Shown: piece by piece, positions 19,981 through 28,426 of the stretch | How positions within the stretch are numbered: the stretch's first letter is position 1 | Layout of the letters: each line of letters begins with the position of its first letter | Source of the DNA: Bacillus_BD sp963765265 | Lineage (GTDB): Bacteria; Bacillota; Bacilli; Bacillales; Cytobacillaceae | Length of the DNA stretch: 64,000 nucleotides | Assembly: GCA_963765265.1 (NCBI GenBank) | Contig: CAVXVN010000006.1 | Location: 310,001-374,000, forward strand | Direction: 5' to 3' | Program-made: the position numbers and the translations under genes | Notes under the pieces: generated by a model | The model's database searches: none | The model's input: only the letters and a program-made list of their open reading frames with translations | What the model was told of the DNA's origin: nothing

Positions 19981-20295
19981 CTATCCCGCATGATTTTCGT
20001 ATTTTTTATATCGATAAAGGCGAATTTTATAAATAATCAAAATAAGCGATGCCACAACTAGCCCCTCTGCAATTGGAAGGAAGATACCTAGAAACGTTAA
20101 AAATGAACAACCAAATACAAGAAAAAGATAAATAATAACGGATTTTAACAAAGGGAGCTTTTGAGCAAAACCTAATTTAAAAACGAGAATACTAAGGAAT
20201 AAAATCGTCAAATATAAAAGCCACATCCCCAAATCGGAATTTTCATCCACCTTATATAAGGCAGCAAAAAAAGATAGTCTTTCTGATATATCCAT
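19981..20295 (-). CDS. ylaH: YlaH-like small membrane protein
   Basis: A 104-residue protein with three hydrophobic segments (about 23-42, 49-66, 70-90) and a basic C-terminus (KIRLYRYKKYENHAG). The N-terminal SERLSFFAALYKVDEN matches my recollection of B. subtilis YlaH. Function unknown. ATG 20295 follows a G-rich stretch. It lies downstream of typA, as in B. subtilis, with the typA terminator in between. Confidence 0.75.
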   Translation of the reverse strand: MDISERLSFFAALYKVDENSDLGMWLLYLTILFLSILVFKLGFAQKLPLLKSVIIYLFLVFGCSFLTFLGIFLPIAEGLVVASLILIIYKIRLYRYKKYENHAG

Positions 20296-20441
20296 TCCCT
20301 TTTATCCCCCAGTTCATCTGTTTATCTAAAATTTACTATACTCTATTTATTCAGAAAATTGCAAGCGTTGCTAAATAAATGAAAACAAAATCCTCATCTC
20401 TTTAAATACATCAAACACATGGCCTCTTATTTTATACACAT

Positions 20442-20471
20442 AAAAAAGGAAGACAAAATGTCTCCCTTTTT
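20442..20471 (-). terminator. Terminator of typA
   Basis: On the minus strand AAAAAGGGAGACA pairs imperfectly with TGTCTTCCTTTTT, 12 bases after the typA stop, and ends in T6. Confidence 0.8.
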
Positions 20472-20482
20472 GTATTTCTATA

Positions 20483-22318
20483 TTATGCCTCTACAGACTT
20501 TTTCCTTTTTCCTGATTTTTCACGTTCATTCTTATCAAGAATTTTTTTGCGCAAACGAATCGATTCTGGTGTAACTTCACAATATTCGTCTTCATTTAAG
20601 TATGCCAATGATTCTTCCAATGTTAAAATACGTGGTTTTTTCATTACATTTGTCATATCCTTGTTAGCAGAGCGAATATTTGTCTTTTGTTTCATTTTTG
20701 TAATGTTAACCGTAAGATCATTTTCACGACTATGTTCGCCAACAATCATTCCTTCATAGATCTCTGTGCCTGAATCAACAAAAATAATACCACGGTCTTC
20801 TACTCCCATAATTCCATAAGTAGTTGATTTGCCATTTTCCATTGAAACAAGGACACCTTGACGTCTACCACCTACTTGACCTGATGCCATCGGTTGATAA
20901 CTGTCAAATGTATGGTTCATAATACCGTATCCACGCGTCAACGTTAAAAATTCAGTAGTATACCCAATCAAGCCTCTTGCAGGTACATTAAAAATAAGAC
21001 GAACTTGCCCACTTCCATTGTTAATCATATCAAGCATTTCGCCTTTACGTGCACCAATCGATTCCATAACCGATCCTGTATGCTCTTCAGGGACATCAAT
21101 TTGAACTCGTTCAACTGGTTCGCAACGAACACCATCAATAACTCTAACAATTACTTCTGGTTTAGATACTTGAAGTTCAAAACCTTCACGACGCATGTTT
21201 TCAATTAAAATCGACAAATGCAATTCACCACGTCCAGATACGATCCATGCATCAGGAGAATCCGTATTATCTACACGTAAACTCACATCCGTTTGAAGTT
21301 GCGCACGAAGTCTTTCTTCAATTTTTCGTGAAGTCACATATTTTCCCTCACGACCAGCAAACGGGCTATTATTAACAACAAATTCCATTTGTAACGTTGG
21401 TTCATCAATTCTTAAAATTGGTAGTGCTTCTTGATGCTCTACCGGACAAACCGTTTCACCGACATTAATGTCTTCCATACCAGAAACAGCGATTAAATCA
21501 CCCGCATAAGCTTCCTCAATTTCTAGACGTTTTAAGCCAAAAAAGCCCATTAATTTTGTAACCCTAAATTGTTTTACTGATCCATCAAGCTTCATTAAAG
21601 CCACTTGCTGTCCAACGTGGATCGTACCACGGAAAACACGGCCAATACCAATTCTACCGACAAAGTCATTATAATCTAACAGGGCAACTTGAAATTGAAG
21701 TGGCTCTTCACGATTATCGATTGGAGCAGGAGTATGTTCCAAAATCGTATCGTATAATGATTTCATGTTTTCATCTTGTTTTTCTGGATCCACGCTTGCT
21801 GTTCCGTTGATAGCAGATGCATAAACAACTGGGAAATCTAGTTGATCTTCTTCTGCACCTAGTTCAATAAATAAATCAATGACTTCATCAACTACTTCTG
21901 CTGGTCGAGCAAAATCACGGTCAATTTTGTTCACAACAACGATTGTTGTTAATTTTTGCTCCAATGCTTTTTTAAGCACGAAACGAGTTTGTGGCATACA
22001 ACCTTCGTATGCATCAACAACTAATACAACACCATCAACCATTTTCATAATTCGTTCTACTTCACCACCAAAATCGGCATGTCCTGGTGTATCAAGAATG
22101 TTGATTCTTGTATCTTCATACTGAATCGCTGTATTCTTTGCTAAAATGGTAATACCACGTTCTCTTTCTATATCACCGGAATCCATAGCCCGTTCTTCTA
22201 CATGCTCATTTGAACGAAATGTACCAGATTGCTTTAACAACTGATCCACTAATGTTGTTTTACCATGGTCTACGTGGGCAATGATTGCAATATTACGAAC
22301 ATCTTCTCTAAGTTTCAA
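20483..22318 (-). CDS. typA: TypA/BipA, ribosome-associated GTPase
   Basis: A 611-residue translational GTPase. G1 is AHVDHGKTTL (residues 14-23), G2 includes RERGITI, G3 is DTPGHADF, and G4 is VVNKIDRD. EF-G-like domains II, III and V follow, and a TypA-specific C-terminus carries RRQGVLVSMENGKSTTYG. It binds the 70S ribosome and supports ribosome assembly and growth under stress such as cold. TTG 22318 follows AGGAGG. Length and order match ylaG of B. subtilis. Confidence 0.93.
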   Translation of the reverse strand: MKLREDVRNIAIIAHVDHGKTTLVDQLLKQSGTFRSNEHVEERAMDSGDIERERGITILAKNTAIQYEDTRINILDTPGHADFGGEVERIMKMVDGVVLVVDAYEGCMPQTRFVLKKALEQKLTTIVVVNKIDRDFARPAEVVDEVIDLFIELGAEEDQLDFPVVYASAINGTASVDPEKQDENMKSLYDTILEHTPAPIDNREEPLQFQVALLDYNDFVGRIGIGRVFRGTIHVGQQVALMKLDGSVKQFRVTKLMGFFGLKRLEIEEAYAGDLIAVSGMEDINVGETVCPVEHQEALPILRIDEPTLQMEFVVNNSPFAGREGKYVTSRKIEERLRAQLQTDVSLRVDNTDSPDAWIVSGRGELHLSILIENMRREGFELQVSKPEVIVRVIDGVRCEPVERVQIDVPEEHTGSVMESIGARKGEMLDMINNGSGQVRLIFNVPARGLIGYTTEFLTLTRGYGIMNHTFDSYQPMASGQVGGRRQGVLVSMENGKSTTYGIMGVEDRGIIFVDSGTEIYEGMIVGEHSRENDLTVNITKMKQKTNIRSANKDMTNVMKKPRILTLEESLAYLNEDEYCEVTPESIRLRKKILDKNEREKSGKRKKSVEA

Positions 22319-22520
22319 AAAAATTTCCTCCTACCTTCATTAAGGGTGAAACGAATGCCTGTATCTAAAGGGTAGACCCAATTTCTACCCGAATATTCCG
22401 AGGCTTAACTGAGACATTATATCACAATGTAGTAGTAAAATAAACTTTTTTTGTGTAAAATGTATATAGACAATTGATTCATTATTCTTAATTGTCCTAA
22501 TAAACATTTAGGAGATCACG

Positions 22521-22706
22521 ATGAAAAAAATTAAATCGTTATTTTTATTATTTGCTTTAGTTGCTACATCATGCATAATGGGAATTGGAATTTCCGTTGC
22601 AGAAAGAAGCATAATTGGAATTATTTCTTGTATATTGTTGTTTATACTAGTGATGGGAATAGGATTTATCACCAAGAAAAAAATGAGGGAAAATGGTTTT
22701 CTTTAA
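22521..22706 (+). CDS. ylaF: YlaF, small membrane protein (DUF5325)
   Basis: A 61-residue protein with two membrane helices (about 5-25 and 30-50) and a basic tail (TKKKMRENGFL). It matches B. subtilis YlaF in size, topology and place, divergent from typA. Function unknown. ATG 22521 follows AGGAGATCACG. Its last 24 bases form one arm of the terminator used by the convergent yktC gene. Confidence 0.8.
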   Translation: MKKIKSLFLLFALVATSCIMGIGISVAERSIIGIISCILLFILVMGIGFITKKKMRENGFL

Positions 22707-22720
22707 CCAGTTTCCCTCAT
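22676..22720 (-). terminator. Terminator of yktC, lying inside the end of ylaF
   Basis: On the minus strand ATGAGGGAAA and the GGTT after it pair with AACC and TTTCCCTCAT (one mismatch), and a run of seven T follows. The hairpin spans the ylaF stop codon (22704-22706). Confidence 0.75.
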
Positions 22721-22766
22721 TTAAAAGCTGAGTCTCTTAGCTCAAACTAAGATCAAAAACATGTTT

Positions 22767-23567
22767 TCACCAGTTTCCATTATTCAAATATTTTTTCATG
22801 ATGGTTTCATGGAGACCGGGTTTTGAAACAATAATTGTATTTTGTTCCAGCATTTTCAGTGGGTTTCCTCTTAAATCTGTGACAATCCCACCTAATTCTT
22901 CCACTAATATTTTTCCCGCGGCAAAATCCCAAGGTGCTAAACGCAAGGAAATATGTGCATCCAGTCTACCTGCAGCCACTGAAGCCAATTCAATTGCTGC
23001 ACTACCATAGGACCTTGTCCCCCTCACGTCTTTTACAAGCGCTCCTAGTACCGAAGGATCTATTCGTTTATTTTCAGTTACCCACGTTGCATTCATGCCG
23101 ATAATCGCTTCAGAAATATTTACCTCTTCTAAAGGTTTTAAAGCAATATCATTCATATATACACCATTATTTTTTATCGTATGATACAGTTCATCCCGAA
23201 TAACATCATAGATGATCCCAATTTGTCCAACACCATCTTCATAAATCCCAATTGAAATGGCAAAGTTTCGCTGCATATGAACAAAATTCGTGGTTCCATC
23301 AATTGGATCAATAATCCAAATAATCCCATTCTCACTAGTAATCTTATCACCCAATCCTTCTTCACCGACAATTTTATGATGAGGATAGGTCTCCCGAATT
23401 TTATTAATAAAAAACTGTTCTGTTTTTTTATCAATTTCAGTAACGAGATCATTTTGATTTGATTTCGTTTGTATAGTTAATGTTTTGGAAAAAGAATTCT
23501 TAATCAACTGACCCGCTTCCCTTACCCATTCTTTCACTTTTAAATCCAATTCAATCCAATTCGACAT
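22767..23567 (-). CDS. yktC: YktC, inositol monophosphatase family protein
   Basis: 266 residues with the family's metal and catalytic motifs: GEEG (about residue 70), WIIDPIDGTTNFVH (about 84-97) and WDFAAGKILVEE near the C-terminus. These Mg-dependent phosphatases act on inositol-1-phosphate or other sugar/nucleotide monophosphates; the family includes SuhB. ATG 23567 (MSNWIELDLK) lies 6 bases after GGAGGG. A start at 23591 is upstream of the ribosome site. Confidence 0.9.
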   Translation of the reverse strand: MSNWIELDLKVKEWVREAGQLIKNSFSKTLTIQTKSNQNDLVTEIDKKTEQFFINKIRETYPHHKIVGEEGLGDKITSENGIIWIIDPIDGTTNFVHMQRNFAISIGIYEDGVGQIGIIYDVIRDELYHTIKNNGVYMNDIALKPLEEVNISEAIIGMNATWVTENKRIDPSVLGALVKDVRGTRSYGSAAIELASVAAGRLDAHISLRLAPWDFAAGKILVEELGGIVTDLRGNPLKMLEQNTIIVSKPGLHETIMKKYLNNGNW

Positions 23568-23650
23568 AATAACCCTCCACGAAATAATCAAGATAATAAT
23601 ATTCTAGTCTATTTTTTTCTAATTGAAACCTTATTTAATCTTTATAACAC

Positions 23651-23688
23651 AAAAAACGAACTCCCTTATATCTTAAAAGAGTTCGTTT
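23651..23688 (-). terminator. Terminator after the 64-residue gene
   Basis: AAACGAACTC and GAGTTCGTTT form a 10-bp stem. The minus strand then continues into T-rich sequence. Confidence 0.8.
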
Positions 23689-23741
23689 CTACTCGATAGA
23701 TATTGTCATGATAATCTCTTTTCTTTCTTAGTTTCTCTTGT

Positions 23742-23936
23742 TTATAGAGCTTTTAAAGTAAGAAGCTCCTGTCTAATCTTTTCTAGTCTTTCTTTACTTT
23801 CGCTTTTTTGATTTTCATTATTTTCTCCCATTGCTTCAAAAAGGATGGCCAATTCATAATCCATTTCTAATCTTAAAATCGCAGTTCTTTCCTTCTCTAC
23901 TGACTCTTTCTTTACTGAATTAATAAGTTGTTTCAT
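23742..23936 (-). CDS. Small charged helical protein, possibly YkzI-like
   Basis: 64 residues, almost wholly helical and highly charged (KERTAILRLEMDYELAILFEAMGE, then RLEKIRQELLTLKAL), with coiled-coil character. I do not know a function. A small gene (ykzI) occupies this position between yktB and yktC in B. subtilis, so it may be that homologue, but the name is uncertain. ATG 23936 follows AAGGGGTG. A terminator follows. Confidence 0.65.
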   Translation of the reverse strand: MKQLINSVKKESVEKERTAILRLEMDYELAILFEAMGENNENQKSESKERLEKIRQELLTLKAL

Positions 23937-24133
23937 TGACAGTGCACCCCTTCCAAGATCTTATTTAATAATCTGATTATTTGTATTACTATATTATGTG
24001 GAAAATCTAATTCTTGCAACAAATTTGCACTCTTGCCTATCAAAAAAACTGCATCCTTTTTAATAAAACAACCAGCTTATAGTTTATTTCTATTTATGCT
24101 ACAATATTTGACAAAGCACTAGGAGGTATAAAA

Positions 24134-24754
24134 ATGACTTTTATAGGATTAAATCATTCTGACTTTGATGTATTTTCAATAGATGGGCTTGAACCGCGGA
24201 TGAATGCTTTAATATCGAATATACGACCCAAGCTAGATGCCCTTGGTTTTCATTTTGCACCGACATTATCTTCGTTGCTTGGTGAAGAAATGTTTCCACA
24301 TGTAGCAAAGCATGCTCGTAGGACGATTAATCCTCCAAATGATACTTGGGTAGCCTTTTCTAATAGTAAAAGAGGCTATAAAATGTTACCCCATTTTCAA
24401 ATTGGTTTATGGGAATCCCATATATTTATTTGGTTTGCTATGATCTATGAAGCCCCTCAAAAAACAGAATTTGCCATTAAACTTCAGTCTCACATTGATC
24501 AAATTTATCAGGATATTCCAAAAGATTTTGTATGGTCAATTGACCACATGAAACCCGATGTACTTAAACATGATCAACTCACAAAAGAAGATTTAACGAA
24601 CATGTTTCTACGATTGCAAACAGTTAAAAAAGCAGAAATTTTATGTGGCTATCAAATCCCAAGAGAAGAAGCCGTTCACATGTCAACACAACAATTTCTG
24701 GATCAAACAGATTTTGTTTTAAAGAAAGTATTATTTCTTTACAAAATGGTCTAA
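24134..24754 (+). CDS. yktB: YktB-like protein (DUF1054)
   Basis: A 206-residue soluble protein of the DUF1054 family. It has the family's N-terminal GLNHSDFDVFSIDGLEPRMN, a central TWVAFSNSKRGYKMLPHFQI with GLWESHIFIWFAMI, and a C-terminal KKVLFLYKM. The function is not known. ATG 24134 follows AGGAGGTATAAAA. It is convergent with yktA and shares a terminator. Confidence 0.87.
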   Translation: MTFIGLNHSDFDVFSIDGLEPRMNALISNIRPKLDALGFHFAPTLSSLLGEEMFPHVAKHARRTINPPNDTWVAFSNSKRGYKMLPHFQIGLWESHIFIWFAMIYEAPQKTEFAIKLQSHIDQIYQDIPKDFVWSIDHMKPDVLKHDQLTKEDLTNMFLRLQTVKKAEILCGYQIPREEAVHMSTQQFLDQTDFVLKKVLFLYKMV

Positions 24755-24789
24755 ATCGATTTTAAATTTCATATAATTATTTTGGCACA

Positions 24790-24827
24790 AAACCACCTAA
24801 ACATTCATTTTTTAGGTGGTTTTTTGT
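24790..24827. terminator. Bidirectional terminator yktB/yktA
   Basis: AAACCACCTAAA and TTTAGGTGGTTT flank an 8-base loop with A and T runs outside. Confidence 0.88.
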
Positions 24828-24851
24828 TTGTTTTTCATTATATGCAGTCTA

Positions 24852-25127
24852 TTACGATTGCATTCTAATTATCACGTCAGAATTAGATTCTTTTACTTTT
24901 TTCATGGTTCTGTATGGTGAATAACCACTTAACCCTTCAAATTCTGAACAAAGCTTCTTTTCTTGGGCAATACTTGGCACAATCTCTTTAAACCTTCTAT
25001 AAATTGAGAGCAATTGATCACGTTGAACTCCCTTTTCATATGCTCTTTCAATTGCCTCATAAAAATGAATGATATCAATCATTTCATCTGTTGACCAATC
25101 ATGATCAATTGGATATTGGTATTCCAC
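24852..25127 (-). CDS. yktA: YktA, UPF0223 family protein
   Basis: A 91-residue helical protein matching UPF0223: EYQYPIDHDWSTDEMIDII, then FYEAIERAYEKGV, then YRRFKEIVPS and LSGYSPYRTMKK. Role unknown. GTG 25127 sits 9 bases after AGAGG and agrees with the family N-terminus. The ATG at 25136 is too close to any ribosome site. It is convergent with yktB. Confidence 0.85.
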   Translation of the reverse strand: MEYQYPIDHDWSTDEMIDIIHFYEAIERAYEKGVQRDQLLSIYRRFKEIVPSIAQEKKLCSEFEGLSGYSPYRTMKKVKESNSDVIIRMQS

Positions 25128-25225
25128 TTTACTCATCCTCTACTCTATTATTTCGTGTTTAAATCCTTTAACTACTTGTCATAAATCTTATCCTTTTTAG
25201 AGATCATCCTACTCATTTCTTCACA

Positions 25226-25342
25226 TCACCACCCTGTTAATTGCTCGAAGAAAGGCATTGGATTTCCACCAGTCATAGAAATAATTGGAACATGTTCTTG
25301 AATGGCAATCTTAATATAATAATAACAAGAATCACTTGTTTT
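25226..25342 (-). pseudogene. Probable remnant of a nitropropane-dioxygenase/FabK-like flavoprotein gene
   Basis: A 38-codon minus-strand segment reads IKIAIQEHVPIISMTGGNP, then MPFFEQLTG, and stops. This resembles the TIM-barrel stretch of nitronate monooxygenase/FabK-type flavin enzymes (family pattern: conserved A-I-E-E-x-V-P-I followed by GNP). No start, ribosome site or remaining domain is present. It occupies the otherwise empty gap between yktA and speA. Identification is by memory of the family and is tentative. Confidence 0.4.
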
Positions 25343-25423
25343 ACAAAAATTCTATCATCGCACACGGATGGCTCCTCTAAAAAAATAATAGAACAAAATC
25401 TATGCAAATTATTATATTAGTGC

Positions 25424-25429
25424 TATAAT
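25424..25429 (+). promoter_or_regulatory. Extended -10 element upstream of speA
   Basis: TATAAT preceded by TGC (extended -10), about 75 bases before the speA start. The -35 region (TATGCA) is poor. Apart from this and the gene remnant, the 377-base gap before speA holds nothing recognisable. Confidence 0.45.
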
Positions 25430-25504
25430 TTATTTTTGATTTTAAAATCATTTTATTAACAAATTCAAAACGATGAAATTTGATAAAAAAGGTGGAATGA
25501 ATAA

Positions 25505-26974
25505 TTGTCCCAACAAAATACACCGTTATTTAGCGGGTTACTAGAACATATAAAGAAAAATCCTGTTCAATTCCATATACCAGGTCATAAAAAAGGAAAA
25601 GGAATGGCTCCTGAATTTCGTGAATTCATTGGAGATAACGCATTATCCATGGACTTAATTAATATTGCCCCCCTAGATGACTTACATCAACCAAAAGGGA
25701 TTATTAAAGAGGCCCAAGACCTTGCAGCCGAAGCCTTCAATGCTGACCATACCTTTTTCTCTGTTCAAGGAACAAGTGGTGCGATCATGACAATGATTAT
25801 GTCCGTTTGTGGGCCTGGCGATAAAATTATTGTTCCACGTAATGTTCATAAATCCATCATGTCAGCGGTTATATTATCTGGCGCTATTCCGATTTTCATA
25901 CACCCTGAGATTGACAAAGCACTTGGAATATCTCACGGTATCTCCATACATTCAGTAAAGAGCGCACTTGAACAGCATCCAGATGCGAAAGCACTCTTAG
26001 TGATTAACCCAACTTACTTTGGTGTATCAGCTGATCTAAAAAGTATTGTAGATATTGCACACTCTTATCATATTCCCGTATTAGTCGATGAAGCCCATGG
26101 GGTTCACATTCACTTTCATGACGAACTTCCCTTATCGGCCATGCAAGCGGGCGCGGATATGGCTGCAACAAGTGTTCATAAATTAGGTGGATCCATGACT
26201 CAAAGTTCCATCCTAAATGTAAAAGGCAACCTTGTTTCTTATAAGAGAGTTCAAGCTGTATTAAGTATGCTGACAACCACCTCAACATCCTATTTGTTAT
26301 TAGCATCATTGGATGTAGCTAGAAAAGAACTTGCTACACATGGAAAAGAGCTTTTAGATCATACAATTCAACTTGCTAACTCGATACGCAAGCAAATTAA
26401 TGAAATAGAGCATTTAACTTGTGTAGGAGAAGAAATATTAGAGACAGAGGCGGCTTACGATTACGACCCAACAAAACTAATCATTTCAGTAAAGAACCTC
26501 GGTTTATCAGGAAATGATGTGGAAATTTGGTTAAGAGCACATTATAATATTGAAGTTGAAATGTCTGATTTGTATAATATCCTTTGTATCATTACCACTG
26601 GCGATACTGAAAAGGAAGCGGATATTTTAGTTTCGGCTCTTAAACATTTAGCTGATGAAAGATACTCACTTGCAGAGAAAATTGATACTCAGGTCCTTCT
26701 TCCAAACATTCCATTACTGGCTGTTTCACCACGGGATGCTTTTTATTCTGAAACTGAACTTGTTCCTTTTGATGATTCTGAAGGAAGGGTTATTGCTGAG
26801 TTTATTATGGTATACCCACCAGGAATTCCAATTTTTATCCCTGGTGAAATCATTACCGAGGACAACCTGAGCTATATTAAAAAGAATATGGAAGCAGGCC
26901 TCCCAGTTCAAGGACCTGAAGATTATGATTTTAAAATGCTTCGCGTCACAAAAGAACATAGAGCCATACAATAA
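25505..26974 (+). CDS. speA: SpeA-like Orn/Lys/Arg decarboxylase (arginine decarboxylase)
   Basis: 489 residues, the length of B. subtilis SpeA. A fold-type I PLP enzyme: FHIPGHKKGKG at the N-terminus, FSVQGTSGAIMTMIM, VDEAHGVHIHF, and the PLP lysine in TSVHKLGGSMTQSS. It would decarboxylate arginine to agmatine for polyamine synthesis; lysine specificity cannot be excluded from sequence alone. TTG 25505 follows AAAGGTGG. Position next to SR1, yktA and the pdh genes supports SpeA. Confidence 0.88.
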   Translation: MSQQNTPLFSGLLEHIKKNPVQFHIPGHKKGKGMAPEFREFIGDNALSMDLINIAPLDDLHQPKGIIKEAQDLAAEAFNADHTFFSVQGTSGAIMTMIMSVCGPGDKIIVPRNVHKSIMSAVILSGAIPIFIHPEIDKALGISHGISIHSVKSALEQHPDAKALLVINPTYFGVSADLKSIVDIAHSYHIPVLVDEAHGVHIHFHDELPLSAMQAGADMAATSVHKLGGSMTQSSILNVKGNLVSYKRVQAVLSMLTTTSTSYLLLASLDVARKELATHGKELLDHTIQLANSIRKQINEIEHLTCVGEEILETEAAYDYDPTKLIISVKNLGLSGNDVEIWLRAHYNIEVEMSDLYNILCIITTGDTEKEADILVSALKHLADERYSLAEKIDTQVLLPNIPLLAVSPRDAFYSETELVPFDDSEGRVIAEFIMVYPPGIPIFIPGEIITEDNLSYIKKNMEAGLPVQGPEDYDFKMLRVTKEHRAIQ

Positions 26975-27014
26975 AAGAACAAGCCCTTTCATATTTGAAA
27001 GGGCTTGTTCTTTT
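26973..27014 (+). terminator. Terminator of speA
   Basis: A perfect 19-bp stem (AAAAGAACAAGCCCTTTCA with TGAAAGGGCTTGTTCTTTT, loop TATT). It starts within the stop codon of speA. Confidence 0.92.
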
Positions 27015-27033
27015 ATTGTCCTTTTATAGAACG

Positions 27034-27059
27034 AAAAAAAGCATGTGTTCAACATGCTT
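27034..27059 (-). terminator. Terminator of SR1
   Basis: On the minus strand AAGCATGT and ACATGCTT flank a 5-base loop, followed by T5. Confidence 0.85.
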
Positions 27060-27091
27060 ATCAATGTAGCTATTTATTTAGACATTCATGA

Positions 27092-27217
27092 TTATTTTGT
27101 CTCTTCGAAATTTTCGTGCTTAGTACAATTACAACTTGATGAATATAGGACCGTTACTTTCTCATCTTCAAATTGACCGATTGTTGATTCACATTCTTGG
27201 CATACGATAGTACCCAT
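27092..27217 (-). CDS. SR1P, GapA-binding peptide
   Basis: A 41-residue peptide beginning MGTIVCQECESTIGQFEDEK and then VTVLYSS, with cysteine pairs CQEC and CNC. The MGTIVCQ start and FEDEK block match SR1P as I recall it from B. subtilis. The family binds glyceraldehyde-3-phosphate dehydrogenase GapA. Cysteine spacing suggests metal binding. ATG 27217 follows AGGAGAT. It is carried by the SR1 RNA between speA and the pdh operon. Confidence 0.85.
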   Translation of the reverse strand: MGTIVCQECESTIGQFEDEKVTVLYSSSCNCTKHENFEETK

Positions 27218-27257
27218 GATTTCATCTCCTATTAATTATATATTCTTTTAAGCTATT

Positions 27258-27273
27258 TTGTAAGCGTTTTTCT
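27258..27273. promoter_or_regulatory. Imperfect cre-like sequence in the SR1 leader
   Basis: TTGTAAGCGTTTTTCT matches the first two thirds of the CcpA cre consensus but not the closing CA. It lies just downstream of the estimated SR1 start. Weak evidence. Confidence 0.3.
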
Positions 27274-27286
27274 TCTCTTTAAATAC

Positions 27287-27315
27287 ATAATAATATAGCA
27301 TTAATAAAAAATCAA
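27287..27315 (-). promoter_or_regulatory. SR1 promoter
   Basis: On the minus strand TTGATT (27315-27310) and TATTAT (27292-27287) are 17 bases apart. This places the transcript start near 27280, about 63 bases before the SR1P start codon. Confidence 0.65.
27292..27302 (-). promoter_or_regulatory. CcpN-like operator at the SR1 promoter
   Basis: AATGCTATATT on the minus strand matches 10 of 11 positions of the CcpN operator consensus TRTGHYATAYW, and it abuts the -10 box. In B. subtilis CcpN represses SR1 on glycolytic carbon sources. Only one copy was noticed. Confidence 0.45.
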
Positions 27316-27466
27316 GCCTAAATTGTATAACACATTTAATATAAATATGATTACTAATTCCTATTTTCTATTCCATGACCTAAAATAAAAATAGCGTAAT
27401 CTTTGGATGAACGACTCTGACCAAAGATCACACTTTTCGATTGTCTGTAAAAGTATAAATATCTGT

Positions 27467-27766
27467 TTAATAATATTCTGGTTCATATGGCATACTGGGT
27501 AAGGTTTCTAGAAAAAATTCTGCTAAATCGGCCGCTTCCTGTAGATCATTCATTTTAAAGATAATTTGTAAATATTCCTTATCAGCGAGATCACTAGGAT
27601 CGAGGAGTGCAGAACGGCCAGTTTGCATACATACTACAAGAGGTTTACCAAAAAATAAGTTCGTATAAACAATCCCAAAATCATACCGAGTACGTTCAGT
27701 TGTAAATCCTACAAAACGAACTTTTACATTTTCATCTTCATCATAGAGTTTTTCGAATATTAACAT
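27467..27766 (-). CDS. DUF3055-like conserved protein
   Basis: A 99-residue soluble protein: FEKLYDEDENVKVRFVGFT, then RYDFGIVYTNLFFGKPLVV, CMQTGRSALL, and a helical C-terminus (LAEFFLETLPSMP). This fits the DUF3055 family of Bacilli as I recall it; function unknown. ATG 27766 lies 9 bases after an AGAGGAG-type site; the start at 27784 would include that site. Confidence 0.75.
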   Translation of the reverse strand: MLIFEKLYDEDENVKVRFVGFTTERTRYDFGIVYTNLFFGKPLVVCMQTGRSALLDPSDLADKEYLQIIFKMNDLQEAADLAEFFLETLPSMPYEPEYY

Positions 27767-27930
27767 TCTAGTCTCTCCTCTCATGAAAATATCTTTAGAA
27801 TACCATTATATTTTGAAATGGGTATTATATGCAATCTATTTTGAAAAATTTTTCTAAATTTTCATAAATTTTTGAACAATGTTACAATGTGGAAGATAAA
27901 AGATATATTTTTGAAAGGACGGAGATCAAC

Positions 27931-28365
27931 ATGACAAGGAAAGCATATATTAAACTCGTTTCAAATTCCTCACAGACTGCCATTACTAAAGATGAATTAA
28001 AAACACTTTTTCATTACTATAAAAAAATTACGTCTAAAACAGGGACACAAATAGATTGGAAGTACGATCAAGCTGCCTTCCCTTATGAAATTAAAGAACT
28101 TCCAAATCAACAGGATAACTCGTTTCACCTTTACTCCAAGCAAGATCGCTATCATTCGATTCTGATAGGAATTAAGCAAGAAACCACAAACGATGAAAAT
28201 GGTAATCCGCATAAGCAAACTTACATACAAATCACTTTACCTAGCAGCTCTACCCATGGCGATAAAGGAAAAGCAAATGAATTTTGTAAATTTATTGCAA
28301 AACAACTACAAGGTGATCTTCAATTATTTAACGGACGGATAATGTATTTTTCCCGTCAAAAATGA
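27931..28365 (+). CDS. DUF1885-like conserved protein
   Basis: A 144-residue soluble protein: MTRKAYIKLVSNSSQT, AAFPYEIKELPN, YHSILIGIKQE, ITLPSSSTHGDKGKANEFCK, and FNGRIMYFSRQ at the end. This matches my memory of DUF1885 proteins of Bacillus; role unknown. ATG 27931 follows GGACGGAGATCAAC. An in-frame start at 27889 has no ribosome site. Confidence 0.75.
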   Translation: MTRKAYIKLVSNSSQTAITKDELKTLFHYYKKITSKTGTQIDWKYDQAAFPYEIKELPNQQDNSFHLYSKQDRYHSILIGIKQETTNDENGNPHKQTYIQITLPSSSTHGDKGKANEFCKFIAKQLQGDLQLFNGRIMYFSRQK

Positions 28366-28426
28366 TGGTTCGTTAAATAATATCTTTTAATTGTAGTTAT
28401 TAATAAAACTTATCCAATACGACAAC

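Larger units (their letters stand above)
27034..27280 (-). ncRNA. SR1-type dual-function small RNA
   Basis: Proposed transcript of about 247 bases from the promoter at 27287-27315 to the terminator at 27034-27059, encoding the SR1P peptide. In B. subtilis SR1 is encoded beside speA, near slp and the pdh genes, base-pairs with ahrC mRNA, and encodes SR1P, which binds GapA and affects RNA degradation with RNase J1. Here the gene has the same neighbours, a homologous peptide and a CcpN-like operator. The 5' end is estimated from the -10 box. The base-pairing region was not tested. Confidence 0.7.
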
